A model generated the notes under the pieces. It ran no database searches. It saw nothing but the letters and a program-made list of their open reading frames with translations, and had not been told where the DNA came from. Below, in pieces: positions 22,539-35,158 of a stretch of 42,761 nt of DNA. Position 1 is the first letter of the stretch, and each line of letters begins with the position of its first letter. The stretch comes from Saccoglossus kowalevskii (Eukaryota > Hemichordata > Enteropneusta > Harrimaniidae): the NCBI RefSeq assembly GCF_000003605.2, contig NW_003133723.1, positions 1 through 42,761 of the forward strand, in the 5' to 3' direction. A program made the translations under genes and the position numbers.

Positions 22539-23270
22539 TGGTTAGTATTTGCATGGGAGACAACCTGAGAAAACCAGCGGTTGACACTTTTTTTGAGTTT
22601 TTGCCGTCTGCACCTATTTGGACCATGTTGTTAACACAGCGTGCAAAGTTCTCCAAAGCGTTTCCAAAGTTGCTAGATTTGTTTGTTTATTTGACCTAAG
22701 TTGTTGTTATATCGAACCATGCAGTTGTAAAGTATGAAAAATGACTAAAATTCATTTGAAACCTTCCATGTTAGCAGACTGTCATATGAGCCGGCCGTAA
22801 AATGAACAAACACATACTGAAAATGTTAAAAGCGATTGAAAAGTTGGTGGATTTGCGTTTATATCCCCCCTAAGTCATTTCATATAGAACCCCGCAGTTA
22901 AATTTAGAACAAAATTATGTAAAAGTCAAAAACAGCTACTTATGTTGGCACATTGTACCACTCACTACCCAAGCGCAAAGTGATTAACAAAGTGCTTACA
23001 AAGTTGTGAAAAGCTTGTGCAAAGTTGGTAGATTTGCATGGAAATGTTACCTATGCTGTTACATTATCGAGTCCAGTTGTTAAAAGTTCGCGAATGTGAA
23101 TGAATATGTTATAAAAGGCCCTTTAAATATCGCAGTGGCCCTCGAAGGATGTAGAATTTTTAAACATTTCCATCAATTACATGGCCGCCAATAACAATAA
23201 TTTTTAAACGACCCTGATAGATGAGTGGTCAGGTGATCGACCAATAATAGAAGTAAAGATCAATCGGTCG
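22539..23270 (+). repeat. Monomer U32, B-type, 4-bp duplication
   Basis: 5S relic 22476-22594. It is 732 bp long; accactcactaccc near 22960 is a tandem 4-bp duplication relative to accactaccc. Confidence 0.93.
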
Positions 23271-23997
23271 TGGTTAGTATTTGCATGGGAGACAACCTGA
23301 GAAAACCAGCGGTTGACACTTTTTTTGAGTTTTTGCCGTCTGCACCTATTTGGTCCATGCTCTTAAAACAGCGTGCACAATTCTCCAAAGCGTTTCCATA
23401 GTTGCTAGATTTGTTTGTTTATTTGACCTAAGTTGTTGTTATATCGAACCATGCAGTTGTAAAGTATGAAAAATGACTAAAATTCATTTGAAACCTTCCA
23501 TGTTAGCAGACTGTCATATGAGCCGGCCGTAAAATGAACAAACACATACTGAAAATGTTAAGAGCGATTGAAAAGTTGGTGGATTTGCGTTTATATTCCC
23601 CCTAAGTCATTTCATGTAGAACCCCGCAGTTAAATTTAAACAAAATTATGTAAAAGTCAAAAACAGCTATTTATGTTGGCACTTTGTACCACTACCCAAG
23701 CGCAAAGTGATTTAACAAAGTGCTTACAAAGTTGTGAAAAGCTTGTGCAAGTTGGTAAATTTGCATGGAAATGTTACCTATTCTGTTACATTATCGAGTC
23801 CCAGTTGTTAAAAGTTCGCGAAAGAGAATGAATATGTTATAAAAGGCCCTTTGAATATCGCAGTGGCCCTCGAAAGGATGTAGAATTTTTAAGCATTTCC
23901 ATCAATTACATGTCGCCAATAACAATAATTTTTAAACGATCTGATAGATGAGTGGTCAGGTTATCGACCAATAAAAGAAGTAAAGATCAATCGGTCG
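23271..23997 (+). repeat. Monomer U33, B-type with small indels
   Basis: 5S relic 23208-23326. Several one-base indels lie at 23635-23945 (tttaacaaag, gtcccag, cgaaagg, catgtcgcc). Confidence 0.92.
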
Positions 23998-24725
23998 TGG
24001 TTAGTGCTTGCTTGGGAGACAACCGGAGAAAACCAGCGGTTGACACTATTTTTGAGTTTTTGCTTTCTGCACATATTTTGTCCAAGCTGTTAAAACAGCG
24101 TGCAAAGTTCTCCAAAGCGTTTCCAAAGTTGCTAGATTTGTTTGTTTATTTGACCTAAGTTGTTGTTATATCGAACCATGCAGTTGTAAAGTATGAAAAA
24201 TGACGAAAATTCATTTGAAACCTTCCATGTTAGCAGACTGTCATATGAGCCGGCCGTAAAATGAACAAACACATACTGAAAATGTTAAAAGCGATTGAAA
24301 AGTTGGTGAATTTGCGTTTATATTCCCCCTAAGTCATTTCATATAGAACCCCGCAGTTAAGTTTAGAACAACATTATGTAAAAGTCAAAAACAGCTATTT
24401 ATGTTGGCACATTGTACCACAACCCAAGCGCAAAGTGATTAACAAAGTGCTTACAAAGTTGTAAAAAGCTTGTGCAAAGTTGGTGGATTTGCATGGAAAT
24501 GTTACCTATTCTGTTACATTATCGACTCCAGTTGTTAAAAGTTCGCGAAAGTGAATGAATATGTTATAAAAGGCCCTTTGAATATCGCAGTGGCCCTCGA
24601 AGGATGTAGAATTTTTAAGCATTTCCTTCAATTACATGGCCGCCAATAACAATAATTTTTAAACGATCCTGATAGATGAGTGGTCAGGTTATCGACCAAT
24701 AAAAGAAGTAAAGATCAATCGGTCG
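23998..24725 (+). repeat. Monomer U34, B-type
   Basis: 5S relic 23935-24053, with gtgcttgcttggg and accggag. The T-run is broken by an A (ctatttttg). ttatcgacc replaces tgatcgacc upstream. Confidence 0.93.
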
Positions 24726-25450
24726 TGGTGAGTGCTTGCATGGGAGACAACCTGATAAAACCAGCGGTTGACACTATTTTTGAGTTTTTGCCGTCTGCAC
24801 ATATTTTGTCCAAGCTGTTAAAACAGCGTGCAAAGTTCTCCAAATCGATTCCAAGGTTGCTAAATTTGTTTGTTTATTTGACCTAAGTTTTTGTTATATC
24901 AAACCATGCACTTAAAGTATGAAAAATGACGAAAGTCCATTTGAAACCTCCCATGTTAGCAGACTGTCATATGAGCCGGCCATAAAATGTACAAATACAT
25001 CCTAAAAATGTTAAAAGTGATTGAAAAGATGGTGGATTTTCGTTTATATTCCCCTAAGTCATTTCATATAGAACCCCGCAGTTAAATTTAAAACAAAATT
25101 ATGTAAAAGTCAAAAACAGCTATTTATGTTGGCACATTGTTCCACTACCCAAGCGCAAAGTGATTAACAAAGTGCTTACAAAGTTGTGAAAAGCTTGTGC
25201 AAAGTTGGTAGATCTGCATGGAAATGTTACCTATTCTGTTACATTATCGAGTCCAGTTGTTAAAAGTTCGCGAAAGTGAATGAATATGTTATAAAAGGCC
25301 CTTTGAATATCACAGTGGCCCTCAAAGGATGTAGAATTTTTAAGCATTTCCATCAATTACATGGCCGCCAATAACAATAATTTTTAAGCGATCCTGATAG
25401 ATGAGTGGTCAGGTTATCGACCAATAAAAGAAGTAAAGATCAATCGGTTG
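24726..25450 (+). repeat. Monomer U35, B-type with D tract
   Basis: 5S relic 24663-24781, with tggtgagtgc and ctgataaaacc. D-type sequence at ~24845-25045 sits between B-type ends. Confidence 0.92.
24845..25045 (+). repeat. Short D-type tract in U35
   Basis: About 200 bp carry tcgattccaagg, tccatttgaaacctccc, tgtacaaatacatcc and gtgattgaaaagatgg, then return to B-type (cgtttatattcc, agtcaaaaacagc). A short tract bounded by B-type sequence on both sides looks like gene conversion rather than crossing-over. Confidence 0.7.
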
Positions 25451-26173
25451 TGGTTAGTGCTTGCATGGGAGACAACCTGAGAAAACCAGCGGTTGACACT
25501 ATTTTTTGAGTTTTGCCGTCTGCACATATTTTGTCCAAGCTGTTAAAACAGTGTGCAAAGTTCTCCAAAGCGTTTCGAAAGTTGATAGATTAATTTGTTT
25601 ATTTGACGTAAGTTGTTGTTATATCGAACCATGCAGATGTAAAGTAGGAAAAATGACTAAAATTCATTAAAAACCTTCCATGTTAGCAGACTGTCATATG
25701 AGCCGGCCGTAAAATGAACAAACACATACTGAAAATATTAAAAGCGATGAAAAGTTGGTGAATAGCGTGTATATTCCCCGTAAGTCATTTCATATAGAAC
25801 CCGCAGTTAAATTTAGAACAAAATTATGTAAAAGTCTAAAACAGCTATTTATGTTGGCACATTGTACCAATACCAAGCGCAAAGTAACTAACAAAGTGCT
25901 TACAAAGTTGTCAAAATCTTGTGCAAAGTTGGCAGATTTACATGGAAATGTTACTATTCTGTTACATTATCGGATCCAGTAGTTAAAAGTTCGCGAAAGT
26001 GAATGAATATGTCATAAAAGGCCGTTTGAATATCGTAGTGGCTATCGAAGGATGTAGAATGTTTATACATTTCCATACATAAAATGGACGCCAATTACGA
26101 TAATATTTAAATGACCCTGATAGATGACTAGTCAGATGATCGACCGATAATGGAAGTAAAGTTCAATCGGTCG
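25451..26173 (+). repeat. Monomer U36, B-to-A hybrid
   Basis: 5S relic 25388-25506. It is B-type to gaacaaacacatactg (~25735), then A-type (gcgtgtatattcc, ggcagatttacatgg). Small deletions cluster at the switch. Confidence 0.92.
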
Positions 26174-26900
26174 TGGTTAGTACTTGCATTGGTGACAACC
26201 TGAGAAAACCAGTGGGTGACACATTTTTGAGTTTTTGCAGTCTGCACATATTTGGTCCAAGCTGTTAACACAGCGTGCAAAGTTCTCCAAAGCGATTCCA
26301 AAGTTGCTAGATTTGTTTGTTTATTTAACCTAAGTTGTTGTTATATCGAACCGTGTAGTTACAAAGTATGAAAAATGACTAAAATCCATTTGAAACCTCT
26401 CATGTTAGCAGAATGTCATATGAGCCGGCCGTAAAATGCGCAAATACATCTTAAATATGTTAAAAGCGATTGAAAAGTTGGTGGATTTGCGTGTATATTC
26501 TCCCTAAGTCATTTCATATAGAACCCCGCAGTTAAATTTAGAACAAAATTATGTAAAAGTTTAAAACAGCTATTTATGTTGGCACATTGTACCACTACCC
26601 AAGCGCAAAGTGATTAACAAAGTGCTTACAAAGTTGTCAAAATTTTGTGCAAATTTGGCAGATATACATGGAAATGTTACCTATTCTGTTACATTATCGA
26701 ATCCAGTTGTTAAAAGTTCGCGAAAGTGAATGAATATGTCATAAAAGGCCGTTTGAATATCGTAGTGGCTATCGAAAGATGTACAATGTTTAAACATTTC
26801 CATACATAAAATGGCTGCCAATTACGATAATTTTTAAATGACCCTGATATATGAGTGGTAAGATGATCGACCGATAATGGAAGTAAAGTTCAATCGGTCG
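26174..26900 (+). repeat. Monomer U37, A-type
   Basis: 5S relic 26111-26229, with gcattggtgac and ccagtgggtg. The rest is ordinary A-type. Confidence 0.93.
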
Positions 26901-27628
26901 TGGTTAGTACTTGCATGGGTGACAACCTGAAAAAAACCAGTGGGTGACACATTTTTGAGTTTTTGCAGTCTGCACCTATTTGGTTCAAGCTGTTAACACA
27001 GCGTGCAAAGTTCTCCAAAGCGATTCCAAAGTTGCTAGATTTGTTTGTTTATTTGACCTAAGTTGTTGTTATATCGAACCATGTAGTTATAAAGTATGAA
27101 AAATGACTAAAATCCATTTGAAACCTTTCATGTTAGCAGAATGTCATATGAGCCGGCCGTAAAATGTGCAAATACATCCTAAAAATGTAAAAAGCGATTG
27201 AAAAGTTGGTGAATTTGCGTGTATATTCCCCCTATGTCATTTCATATAGAACCCCGCAGTTAAATTTAGAACAAAATTATGTAAAAGTTTAAAACAGCTA
27301 TTTATGTTGGCACATTGTACCACTACCCAAGCGCAAAGTGATTAAACAAGTGCTTACAAAGTTGTGAAAAGCTTGTGCAAAGTTGGCAGATTTACATGGA
27401 AATGCTACGTATTCTGTTACATTATCGAATCCAGTTGTTAAGAGTTCGCGAAAGTGAATGAATATGTCATAAAAGGCCGTTTGAATATCGTAGTGGCTAT
27501 CGAAGGATGTAGAATGTTTAAACATTTCCATACATAAAATGGCTGCCAATTACGATTCTTTTTAAATGACCCTGATAGATTAGTGGTCTGATGATCGACC
27601 GATAATGGAAGTAAAGATCAATCGGTCG
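26901..27628 (+). repeat. Monomer U38, A-type
   Basis: 5S relic 26838-26956, with cctgaaaaaaacc. The end has gattctttttaaatg and gattagtggtctg. Confidence 0.93.
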
Positions 27629-28354
27629 TGGTTAGTACTTGCATGGGTGACAACCTGAGAAAACCAGCGGGTGACACTTTTTTGAGTTTTGCAGTCTGCA
27701 CCTATTTGGTCCAAGCTTTTAACACAGCGTGCAAAGTTCTCCAAAGCGATTCCAAAGTTGCTAGATTTGTTTGTTTATTTGACATAAGTTGTTGTTATAT
27801 CGAACCATGTAGTTATAAAGTATGAAAAATGACTAAAATCCATCTGAAACCTATCATGTTAGCAGAATGTCATATGAGCCGGCCGTAAAATGTGCAAATA
27901 CATCTTAAAAATGTAAAAAGCGATTGAAAAGTTGGTGAATTTGCGTGTATATTCCCCCTATGTCATTTCATATAGAACCCCACAGTTAAATTGAGAACAA
28001 ACTTATGTAAAATTTTAAAACAGCTATTTATGTTGGCACGTTGTACCACTACCCAAGCGCAAAGTGATTAAACAAGTGCTTACAAAGTTGTGAAAAGCTT
28101 GTGCAAAGTTGGCAGATTTACATGGAAATGTTACGTATTCTGTTACATTATCGAATCCAGTTGTTAAAAGTTCGCGAAAGTGAATGAATATGTCATAAAA
28201 GGCCGTTTGAATATCGTAGTGGCTATCGAAGGATGTAGAATGTTTAAAAATTTCCATACATAATATGGCTGCCAATTACGATTCTTTTTAAATGACCCTG
28301 ATAGATTAGTGGTAGGATGATCGACTGATAATGGAAGTAAAGATCAATCGGTCG
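27629..28354 (+). repeat. Monomer U39, A-type
   Basis: 5S relic 27566-27684. The end (cataatatggctgcc, gattctttttaaatg, gtggtaggatg) matches the end of U49. Confidence 0.93.
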
Positions 28355-29081
28355 TGGTTAGTACTTGCATGGGTGACAACCTGAGAAAACCAGCGGTTGA
28401 CACATTTTTGAGTTCTTGCAGTCTGCACCTATTTAGTCCAAGCTGTTAACACAGCGTGCAAAGTTCTCCAAAGCGATTCCAAAGTTGCTAGATTTGTTTG
28501 TTTATTTGACCTAAGTTGTTGTTATATCGAACCATGTAGTTATAAAGTATGAAAAATGACTAAAATCCATTTGAAACCTCTCATGTTAACAGAATGTCAT
28601 ATGAGCCGGCCGTAAAATGTGCAAATACATCTTAAAAATGTAAAAAGCGATTGAAAAGTTGGTGAATTTGCGTGTATATTCCCCCTATGCCATTTCATAT
28701 AGAACCCCGCAGTTTAATTTACAACAAACTTATGTAAAATTTTAAACAGCTATTTATGTTGGCACATTGTACCACTACCCAAGCGCAAAGTGATTAAACA
28801 AAGTGCTTACAAAGTTGTGAAAAGCTTGTGCAAAGTTGGCAGATTTACATGGAAATGTTACCTATTCTGTTACATTATCGAATCCAGTTGTTAAAAGTTC
28901 GCGAAAGTGAATGAATATGTCATAAAAGGCCGTTTGAATATCGTAGTGGCTCTCGAAGGATGTAGAATTTTTAAACATTTCCATACATAAAATGGCTGCC
29001 AATTACGATAATGTTTAAATGACACTGATAGATGAGTGGTCAGATGATGGGCCGATAATGGAAGTAAAGTTCAATCGGTCG
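28355..29081 (+). repeat. Monomer U40, A-type
   Basis: 5S relic 28292-28410, with ccagcggttgac, a B-like base in an A-type relic, and agttcttgcag. Confidence 0.93.
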
Positions 29082-29806
29082 TGGTTAGTACTTGCATGGG
29101 TGGCAACCTGAAAAAACCAGCGGGTGACACAATTTTGAGTTTTTGCAGTCTGCACCTATTTGGTCCAATCTGTTAACACAGCGTGCAAAGTTCTCCAAAG
29201 CGATTCCAACGTTGCTAGATTTGTTTGTTTATTTGTCCTAAGTTGTTGTTATATCGAACCATGCAGTTATAAAGTTTGAAAAATGATTAAATCCATTTGA
29301 AACCTCTCATGTTAGCAGAATGTCACATGAGCCGGCCGTAAAATGTGCAAATACATCTTAAAAATGTTAAAAGCGATTGAAAAGTTGGTGGATTTGTGTG
29401 TATATTCCCTCTAAGTCATTTCTTATAGAACCCCGCAGTTAAAATTAGAACAAAATTATGTAAAAGACTAAAACAGCTATTTATGTTGGCACATTGTACC
29501 ACTACCCAAGCGCAAAGTGATTAAAAATGTGCTTACAAAGTTGTGAAAAGCTTGTGCAAAGTTGGCAGATTTACATGGAAATGTTACCTATTCTGTTACA
29601 TTATCGAATCCAGTTGTTAAAAGTTCGCGAAAGTGAATGAATATGTCATAAAAAGCCGTTTGAATATCGTAGTGGCTATCGAAGGATGTAGAATGTTTAA
29701 ACATTTCATACATAAAATGGCTGCCAATTACGATAAATTTTAAATGACCCTGATAGATGAGTGGTCAGATGATCGACCGATAATGGAAGAAAAGTTCAAT
29801 CGGTCG
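29082..29806 (+). repeat. Monomer U41, A-type
   Basis: 5S relic 29019-29137, with gggtggcaacctg. The T-run is reduced to T4 (cacaattttgag). Confidence 0.93.
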
Positions 29807-30533
29807 TGGTTAGTACTTGCATGGGTGACAACATGAGAAAACCAGCGGGTGACACATTTTTGAGTTTTTGCAGTCTGCACATATTTGGTCCAAGCTGTTA
29901 ACACAGCGTGCAAAGTTCTCCAAAGCGATTCCAAAGTTGCTAGATTTGATTGTTTGTTTGACCTAAGTTGTTGTTATATCGAACCATGTAGTTATAAAGT
30001 ATGAAAAATGACTAAAATCCATTTGAAACCTCTCATGTTTGCAGAATGTCATATGAGCCGGCCGTAAAATGTGCAAATACATCTTAAAAATGTAAAAAGC
30101 GATTGAAAAGTTGTTGAATTTGCGTGTATATTCCCCCTATGTCATTTCATATAGAACCCCGCAGTTAAATTTAGAACAAAATTATGTAAAAGTTTAAAAA
30201 AGGTATTTATGTTGGCACATTGTACCACTACCCAAGCGCAAAGTGATTAAACAAGTGCTTACAAAGTTGTGAAAAGCTTGTGCAAAGTTGGCAGATTTAC
30301 ATGGAAATGTTACGTATTCTGTTACATTATCGAATCCAGTTGTTAAAAATTCGCGAAAGTGAATGAATATGTCATAAAAGGCCGTTTGAATATCGTAGTG
30401 GCTATCGAAGGATGTAGAATTTTTAAACATTTCCATACATAAAATGGACGCCAATTACAATAATTTTTAAATGATCCTGATAGATGAGTGGTCAGATGAT
30501 TGACCGATAATGGAAGTGAAGTTCAATCGGTCG
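29807..30533 (+). repeat. Monomer U42, A-type
   Basis: 5S relic 29744-29862, with acaacatgag. gatttgattgtttgtttg is a local variant. Confidence 0.93.
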
Positions 30534-31258
30534 TGGTTAGTACTTGCATGGGTGACAACATGAGAAAACCAGCGAGTGACACATTTTTGAGTTTTTGCAG
30601 TCTGCACCTATTTGGTCCAAGCTGTTAAAACAGCGTGCAAAGTTCTCCAAAGCGATTCCAAAGTTGCTAGATTTGTTTGTTTATTTGACCTAAGTTGTTG
30701 TTATATCGAACCCTGCAGTTATAAAGTATGAAAAATGACTAAAATCCATTTGAAACCTCCCATGTTAGCAGAATGTCATATGAACCGGCCGTAAAATATA
30801 CAAATACATCCTAAAAATGTTAAATGCGATTGAAAAGTTGGTGGATTTGCGTGTATATTCCCCCTAAGTCATTTCATATAGAACCCCGCAGTTAAATTTA
30901 GAACAAAATTATGTAAAAGTCTAAAACAGCTATTTATGTTGGCACATTGTACCACTACCCAAGCGCAAAGTGATTAAAAAGCGCTTACAAAGTTGTGAAA
31001 AGCTTGTGAAAGTTGGCAGATTTACATGGAAATGTTACGTATTCTGTTACATTAACGAATCCAGTTGTTAAAAGTTCGCAAAAAAGAATGAATATGTCAT
31101 AAAAGGCCGTTTGAATATCGTAGTGGCTCTCGAAGGATGTAGAATTTTTAAACATTTCCATACATTAAATGACCGCCAATTACGATAATTTATAAATGAC
31201 CCCAATAGATGAGTGGTCAGATGATCGACCGATAATGTAAGTATAGTTCAATCAGTCG
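30534..31258 (+). repeat. Monomer U43, A-to-C rare variant
   Basis: 5S relic 30471-30589. The 3' half carries the rare set seen in U3 and U7 (ttaaaaagcgcttac, cattaacgaatcc, gaccccaatag). Confidence 0.93.
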
Positions 31259-31964
31259 TGGTTAGTACTTGCATTGGTGACAACCTGAGAAAACCAGCGG
31301 ATGACACTTTTTTGAGTTTTTGCAGTCTGCACCTATTTGGTCCAATCTGTTAAAACAGCGTGCAAAGTCACCAAAGCGATTCCAAAGTTGCTAGATTTGT
31401 TTTCTTTATTTGACATAAGTTGTTGTTATATCGAACCCTGCAGTTATAATGTATGAAAAATGACTAAAATGCATTTGAAACCTCCCATGTTAGCAGAATG
31501 TCATATGAGCCGGCCGTAAAATAAACAAACACATACTAAAAATGTTAAAAGCGATTGAAAAGTTGGTGGATTTGCGTGTATATTCTCCCTAAGTCATTTC
31601 ATATAGAACCCCGCAGTTAAATTTAGAACAAAATTTATGTAAAAGTCTAAACAGCTGTTTATGTTGGCACATTGCACCACTACCCAAGCGCAAAGTGATT
31701 AAACAAGTGCTTAAAAAGTTGTGAAAAGCTTGTGCAAAGTTGGCAGATTTACATGGAAATGTTACGTATTCTGTTACATTATCGAATCCAGTTGTTAAAA
31801 GTTCGCGAAAGTGAATGAATATGTCATAAAAAGCCGTTTGAATATCGTAGTGGCTATCGAAGGATGTAGAATGTTTAAACATTTCCATACATAAAATGGC
31901 TGCCAATTACGATTCTGAGTGGTCAGATGATTGACCGATAATGGAAGTAAAGTTCAATCGGTCG
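31259..31964 (+). repeat. Monomer U44, rare variant, 706 bp
   Basis: 5S relic 31196-31314. It starts with the U4 variant set (gcggatgac, aagtcaccaaag, gttttctttatttgac). About 21 bp are lost near 31914. Confidence 0.93.
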
Positions 31965-32020
31965 TGGTTAGTACTTGCATGGGTGACGCCATGAGAAAAC
32001 CAGCGGGTGACACATTTTTG
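31914..32020 (+). pseudogene. 5S rRNA relic lacking its 5' part (U45)
   Basis: At 31913-31917 gattct joins directly to gagtggtc, so about 21 bp including the CCCTGA motif (5S ~17-22) are lost. This accounts for the 706-bp spacing from U44 to U45. The 3' part also has an altered sequence, gggtgacgccatgag. Confidence 0.82.
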
Positions 32021-32696
32021 AGTTTTTGCAGTCTGCACATATTTGGTCCAAGCTGTTAACACAGCGTGCAAAGTTCTCCAAAGCGATTCCAAAGTTGCTA
32101 GATTTGTTTGTTTATTTGACCTAAGTTGTTGTTGTTATATCGAACCATGTAGTTATAAAGTATGAAAAATGACTAAAATCCATTTGAAACATCTCATGTT
32201 AGCAGAATGTCATATGAGCCGGCCGTAAAATGTGCAAATACATCTTTAAAATGTTAAAAGCGATTGAAAAGTTGGTGGATTTGCGTGTATATTCTCCCTA
32301 AGTCATTTCATATAGAACCCCGCAGTTAAATTTAGAACAAAATTATGTAAAAGTGTAAAACAGCTATTTATGTTGGCACATTGTCCCACTACCCAAGCGC
32401 AAAGTGATTAACAAAGTGCTTACAAAGTTGTCAAAATCTTGTGCAAATTTGGGCAGATTTACATGGAAATGTTATCCATTCTGTTACATTATCGAATCCA
32501 GTTGTTAAAAGTTCGCGAAAGTGAATGAATATGTCATAAAAGGCCCGTTTGAATATCGTAGTGGCTATCGAAGGATGTAGAATGTTTAAACATTTCCATA
32601 CATAAAATGGCTGCCAATTACGACAATTTTCAAATGACCCTGATAGATGAGTGGTCAGATGATCGACCGATAATGGAAGTAAAGTTCAATCGGTCG
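31965..32696 (+). repeat. Monomer U45, A-type
   Basis: 5S relic 31914-32020, 5'-shortened. It has an extra gtt (gttgttgttgttata) near 32125. gtgtaaaacagc and cattgtcccac are shared with U12. Confidence 0.93.
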
Positions 32697-33423
32697 TGGT
32701 TAGTACTTGCATGGGTGACAACCTCAGAAAACCAGCGGGTGACCCAATTTTGAGTTTTTGCAGTCTGCACCTATTTGGTCCAAGCCGTTAACACAGCGTG
32801 CAAAGTTCTCCAAAGCGATTCCATAGTTGCTAGATTTGTTTGTTTATTAGACCTAAGTTGTTGTTATATCGAACCATGCAGTTATAAAGTATGAAAAATG
32901 ACTAAAATCCATTTGAAACCTCTCATGTTAGCAGAATGTCACATGAGCCGGCCGTAAAATGCGCAAATACATCTTAAAAATGTTAAAAGCGATTGAAAAG
33001 TTGGTGGATTTGCGTGTATATTCTCCCTAAGTCATTTCATATAGAACCCCGCAGTTAAATTTAGAACAAAATTATGTAAAAGTTTAAAACAGCTATCTAT
33101 GTTGGCACATTGTACCACTACCCAAGCGCAAAGTGATTAACAAAGTGCTTACAAAGTTGTCAAAATCTTGTGCAAATTTCGCAGATTTACAGGGAAATGT
33201 TACCTGTTCTGTTACATTATCGAATCCAGTTGTTAAAAGTTCGCGAAAGTGAATGAATATGTCATAAAAGGCCGTTTGAATATCGTAGTGGCTATCGAAG
33301 GATGTAGAATGTTTAAACATTTCCACACATAAAATGGCTGCCAATTACGATAATTTTTAAATGACCATGATATATGAGTGGTCAGATGATCGACCGATAA
33401 TGGAAGCAAAGTTCAATCGGTCG
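32697..33423 (+). repeat. Monomer U46, A-type
   Basis: 5S relic 32634-32752, with cctcagaaaacc and gacccaattttgag (T4). The end has ttacagggaaatg and gtgatatatgag-like changes. Confidence 0.92.
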
Positions 33424-34150
33424 TGGTTAGTGCTTGCATGGGTGACAACCTGAGAAAACCAGCGGGTGACACATTTTTGAGTTTTTGCAGTCTGCACCTA
33501 TTTGGTCCAAGCTGTTAACACAGCGTGCAAAGTTCTCCAAAGCGATTGCAAAGTTGCTAGATTTGTTTGTTTATTTGTCCTAAGTTGTTGTTATATCGAA
33601 CCATGCAGTTATAAAGTATGAAAAATGACTAAAATTCATTTGAAACCTCTCATGTTAGCAGAATGTCATATGAGCCGGCCGTAAAATGCGCAAATACATT
33701 TTAAAAATGTTAAAAGCGATTGAAAAGTTGGTGGATTTGCGTGTATATTCTCCCTAAGTCATTTCATATAGAACCCCGCAGTTAAATTTAGAACAAAATT
33801 ATGTAAAAGTTTAAAACAGCTATTTATGTTGGCACATTGTACCACTACCCAAGCGCAAAGTGATTAACAAAGTGCTTACAAAGTTGTCAAAATCTTGTGC
33901 AAATTTCGCAGATTTACAGGGAAATGTTACCTATTCTGTTACATTATCGAATCCAGTTGTTAAAAGTTCGCGAAAGTGAATGAATATGTCATAAAAGGCC
34001 GTTTGAATATCGTAGTGGCTATCGAAGGATGTAGAATGTTTAAAAATTTCCATACATAAAATGGCTGCCAATTACGATTCTTTTTAAATGACCCTGATAG
34101 ATTAGTGGTCAGATGATCGACCGATAATGGAAGTAAAGATCAATCGGTCG
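33424..34150 (+). repeat. Monomer U47, A-type
   Basis: 5S relic 33361-33479, with gtgcttgcat. gcgattgcaaag and tttgtcctaag are shared with U11. Confidence 0.93.
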
Positions 34151-34431
34151 TGGTTAGTACTTGCATGGGTGACAACCTGAGAAAACCAGCGGGTGACACT
34201 TTTTTGAGTTTTTGCAGTCTGCACCTATTTGATCCAGTTGTTAAAAGTTCGCGATAGTGAATGAGTATGTCATAAAAGGCCGTTTGAATATCGTAGTGGC
34301 TATCGAAGGATGTAGAATTTTTAAACATTTCCATACATAAAATGGACGCCAATTACAATAATTTTTAAATGACCCTGATAGATGAGTGGTCAGATGATTG
34401 ACCGATAATGGATGTGAAGTTCAATCGGTCG
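34151..34431 (+). repeat. Monomer U48, truncated (281 bp)
   Basis: 5S relic 34088-34206 is complete. At 34231/34232 cacctatttg joins atccagttgttaaaag, so about 446 bp of spacer are missing. Both parent sites contain TCCA. The following relic is normal, giving two 5S relics only 281 bp apart. Confidence 0.95.
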
Positions 34432-35158
34432 TGGTTAGTACTTGCATGGGTGACAACATGAGAAAACCAGCGGGTGACACATTTTTGAGTTTTTGCAGTC
34501 TGCACCTATTTGGTCCAAGCTGTTAACACAGCGTGCAAAGTTCTCCAAAGCCATTCCAAAGTTGCTAGATTTGTTTGTTTATTTGACCTAAGTTGTTGTT
34601 ATATCGAACCATGTAGTTATAAAGTATGAAAAATGACTAAAATCCATTTGAAACCTCTCATGTTAGCAGAATGTCATATGAGCCGGCCGTAAAATGTGCA
34701 AATACATCTTAAAAATGTAAAAAGCGATTGAAAAGTTGGTGAATTTGCGTGTATATTCCCCCTATGTCATTTCATATAGAACCCCGCAGTTAAATTTAAA
34801 ACAAAATTATGTAAAAGTTTAAAACAGCTATTTATGTTGGCACATTGTACCACTACCCAAGCGCAAAGTGATTAAACAAGTGCTTACAAAGTTGTGAAAA
34901 GCTTGTGCAAAGTTGGCAGATTTACATGGAAATGTTACGTATTCTGTTACATTATCGAATCCAGTTGTTAAAAGTTCGCGAAAGTGAATGAATATGTCAT
35001 AAAAGGCCGTTTGAATATCGTAGTGGCTATCGAAGGATGTAGAATGTTTAAAAATTTCCATACATAATATGGCTGCCAATTACGATTCTTTTTAAATGAC
35101 CCTGATAGATTAGTGGTAGGATGATTGACCGATAATGGAAGTAAAGATCAATCGGTCG
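34432..35158 (+). repeat. Monomer U49, A-type
   Basis: 5S relic 34369-34487, with acaacatgag. The end carries cataatatgg and gtggtaggatg, as in U39. Confidence 0.93.

Larger units (their letters stand above)
8550..25745 (+). repeat. Block B1: B-type monomers (U12 end to U36)
   Basis: B-type markers are gggagacaacc, ccagcggttgacac, gccgtctgcac or gtcgtctgcac, gcgtttcc, gaacaaacacatactg, gcgtttatattcc, aaagtcaaaaacagc, tatcgcagtgg and caattacatggccgcc. The block holds about 24 monomers and is interrupted by D-type tracts at ~11830-12570 and ~24845-25045. A sub-variant B' (tttgtcgtctgc, agttactag, gttgatatatcg) marks U19, U20, U22 and U23. The block ends inside U36. Confidence 0.87.

Noticed and set aside
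27298-27549. Recurrent minus-strand ORFs of ~83 codons in A-type monomers (also at 28024, 30194, 31589, 33093 and 34828)
   Set aside because: They sit at the same monomer position, opposite spacer, differ in length through indels and are closed in other monomers. They are explained by repetition of one open frame.
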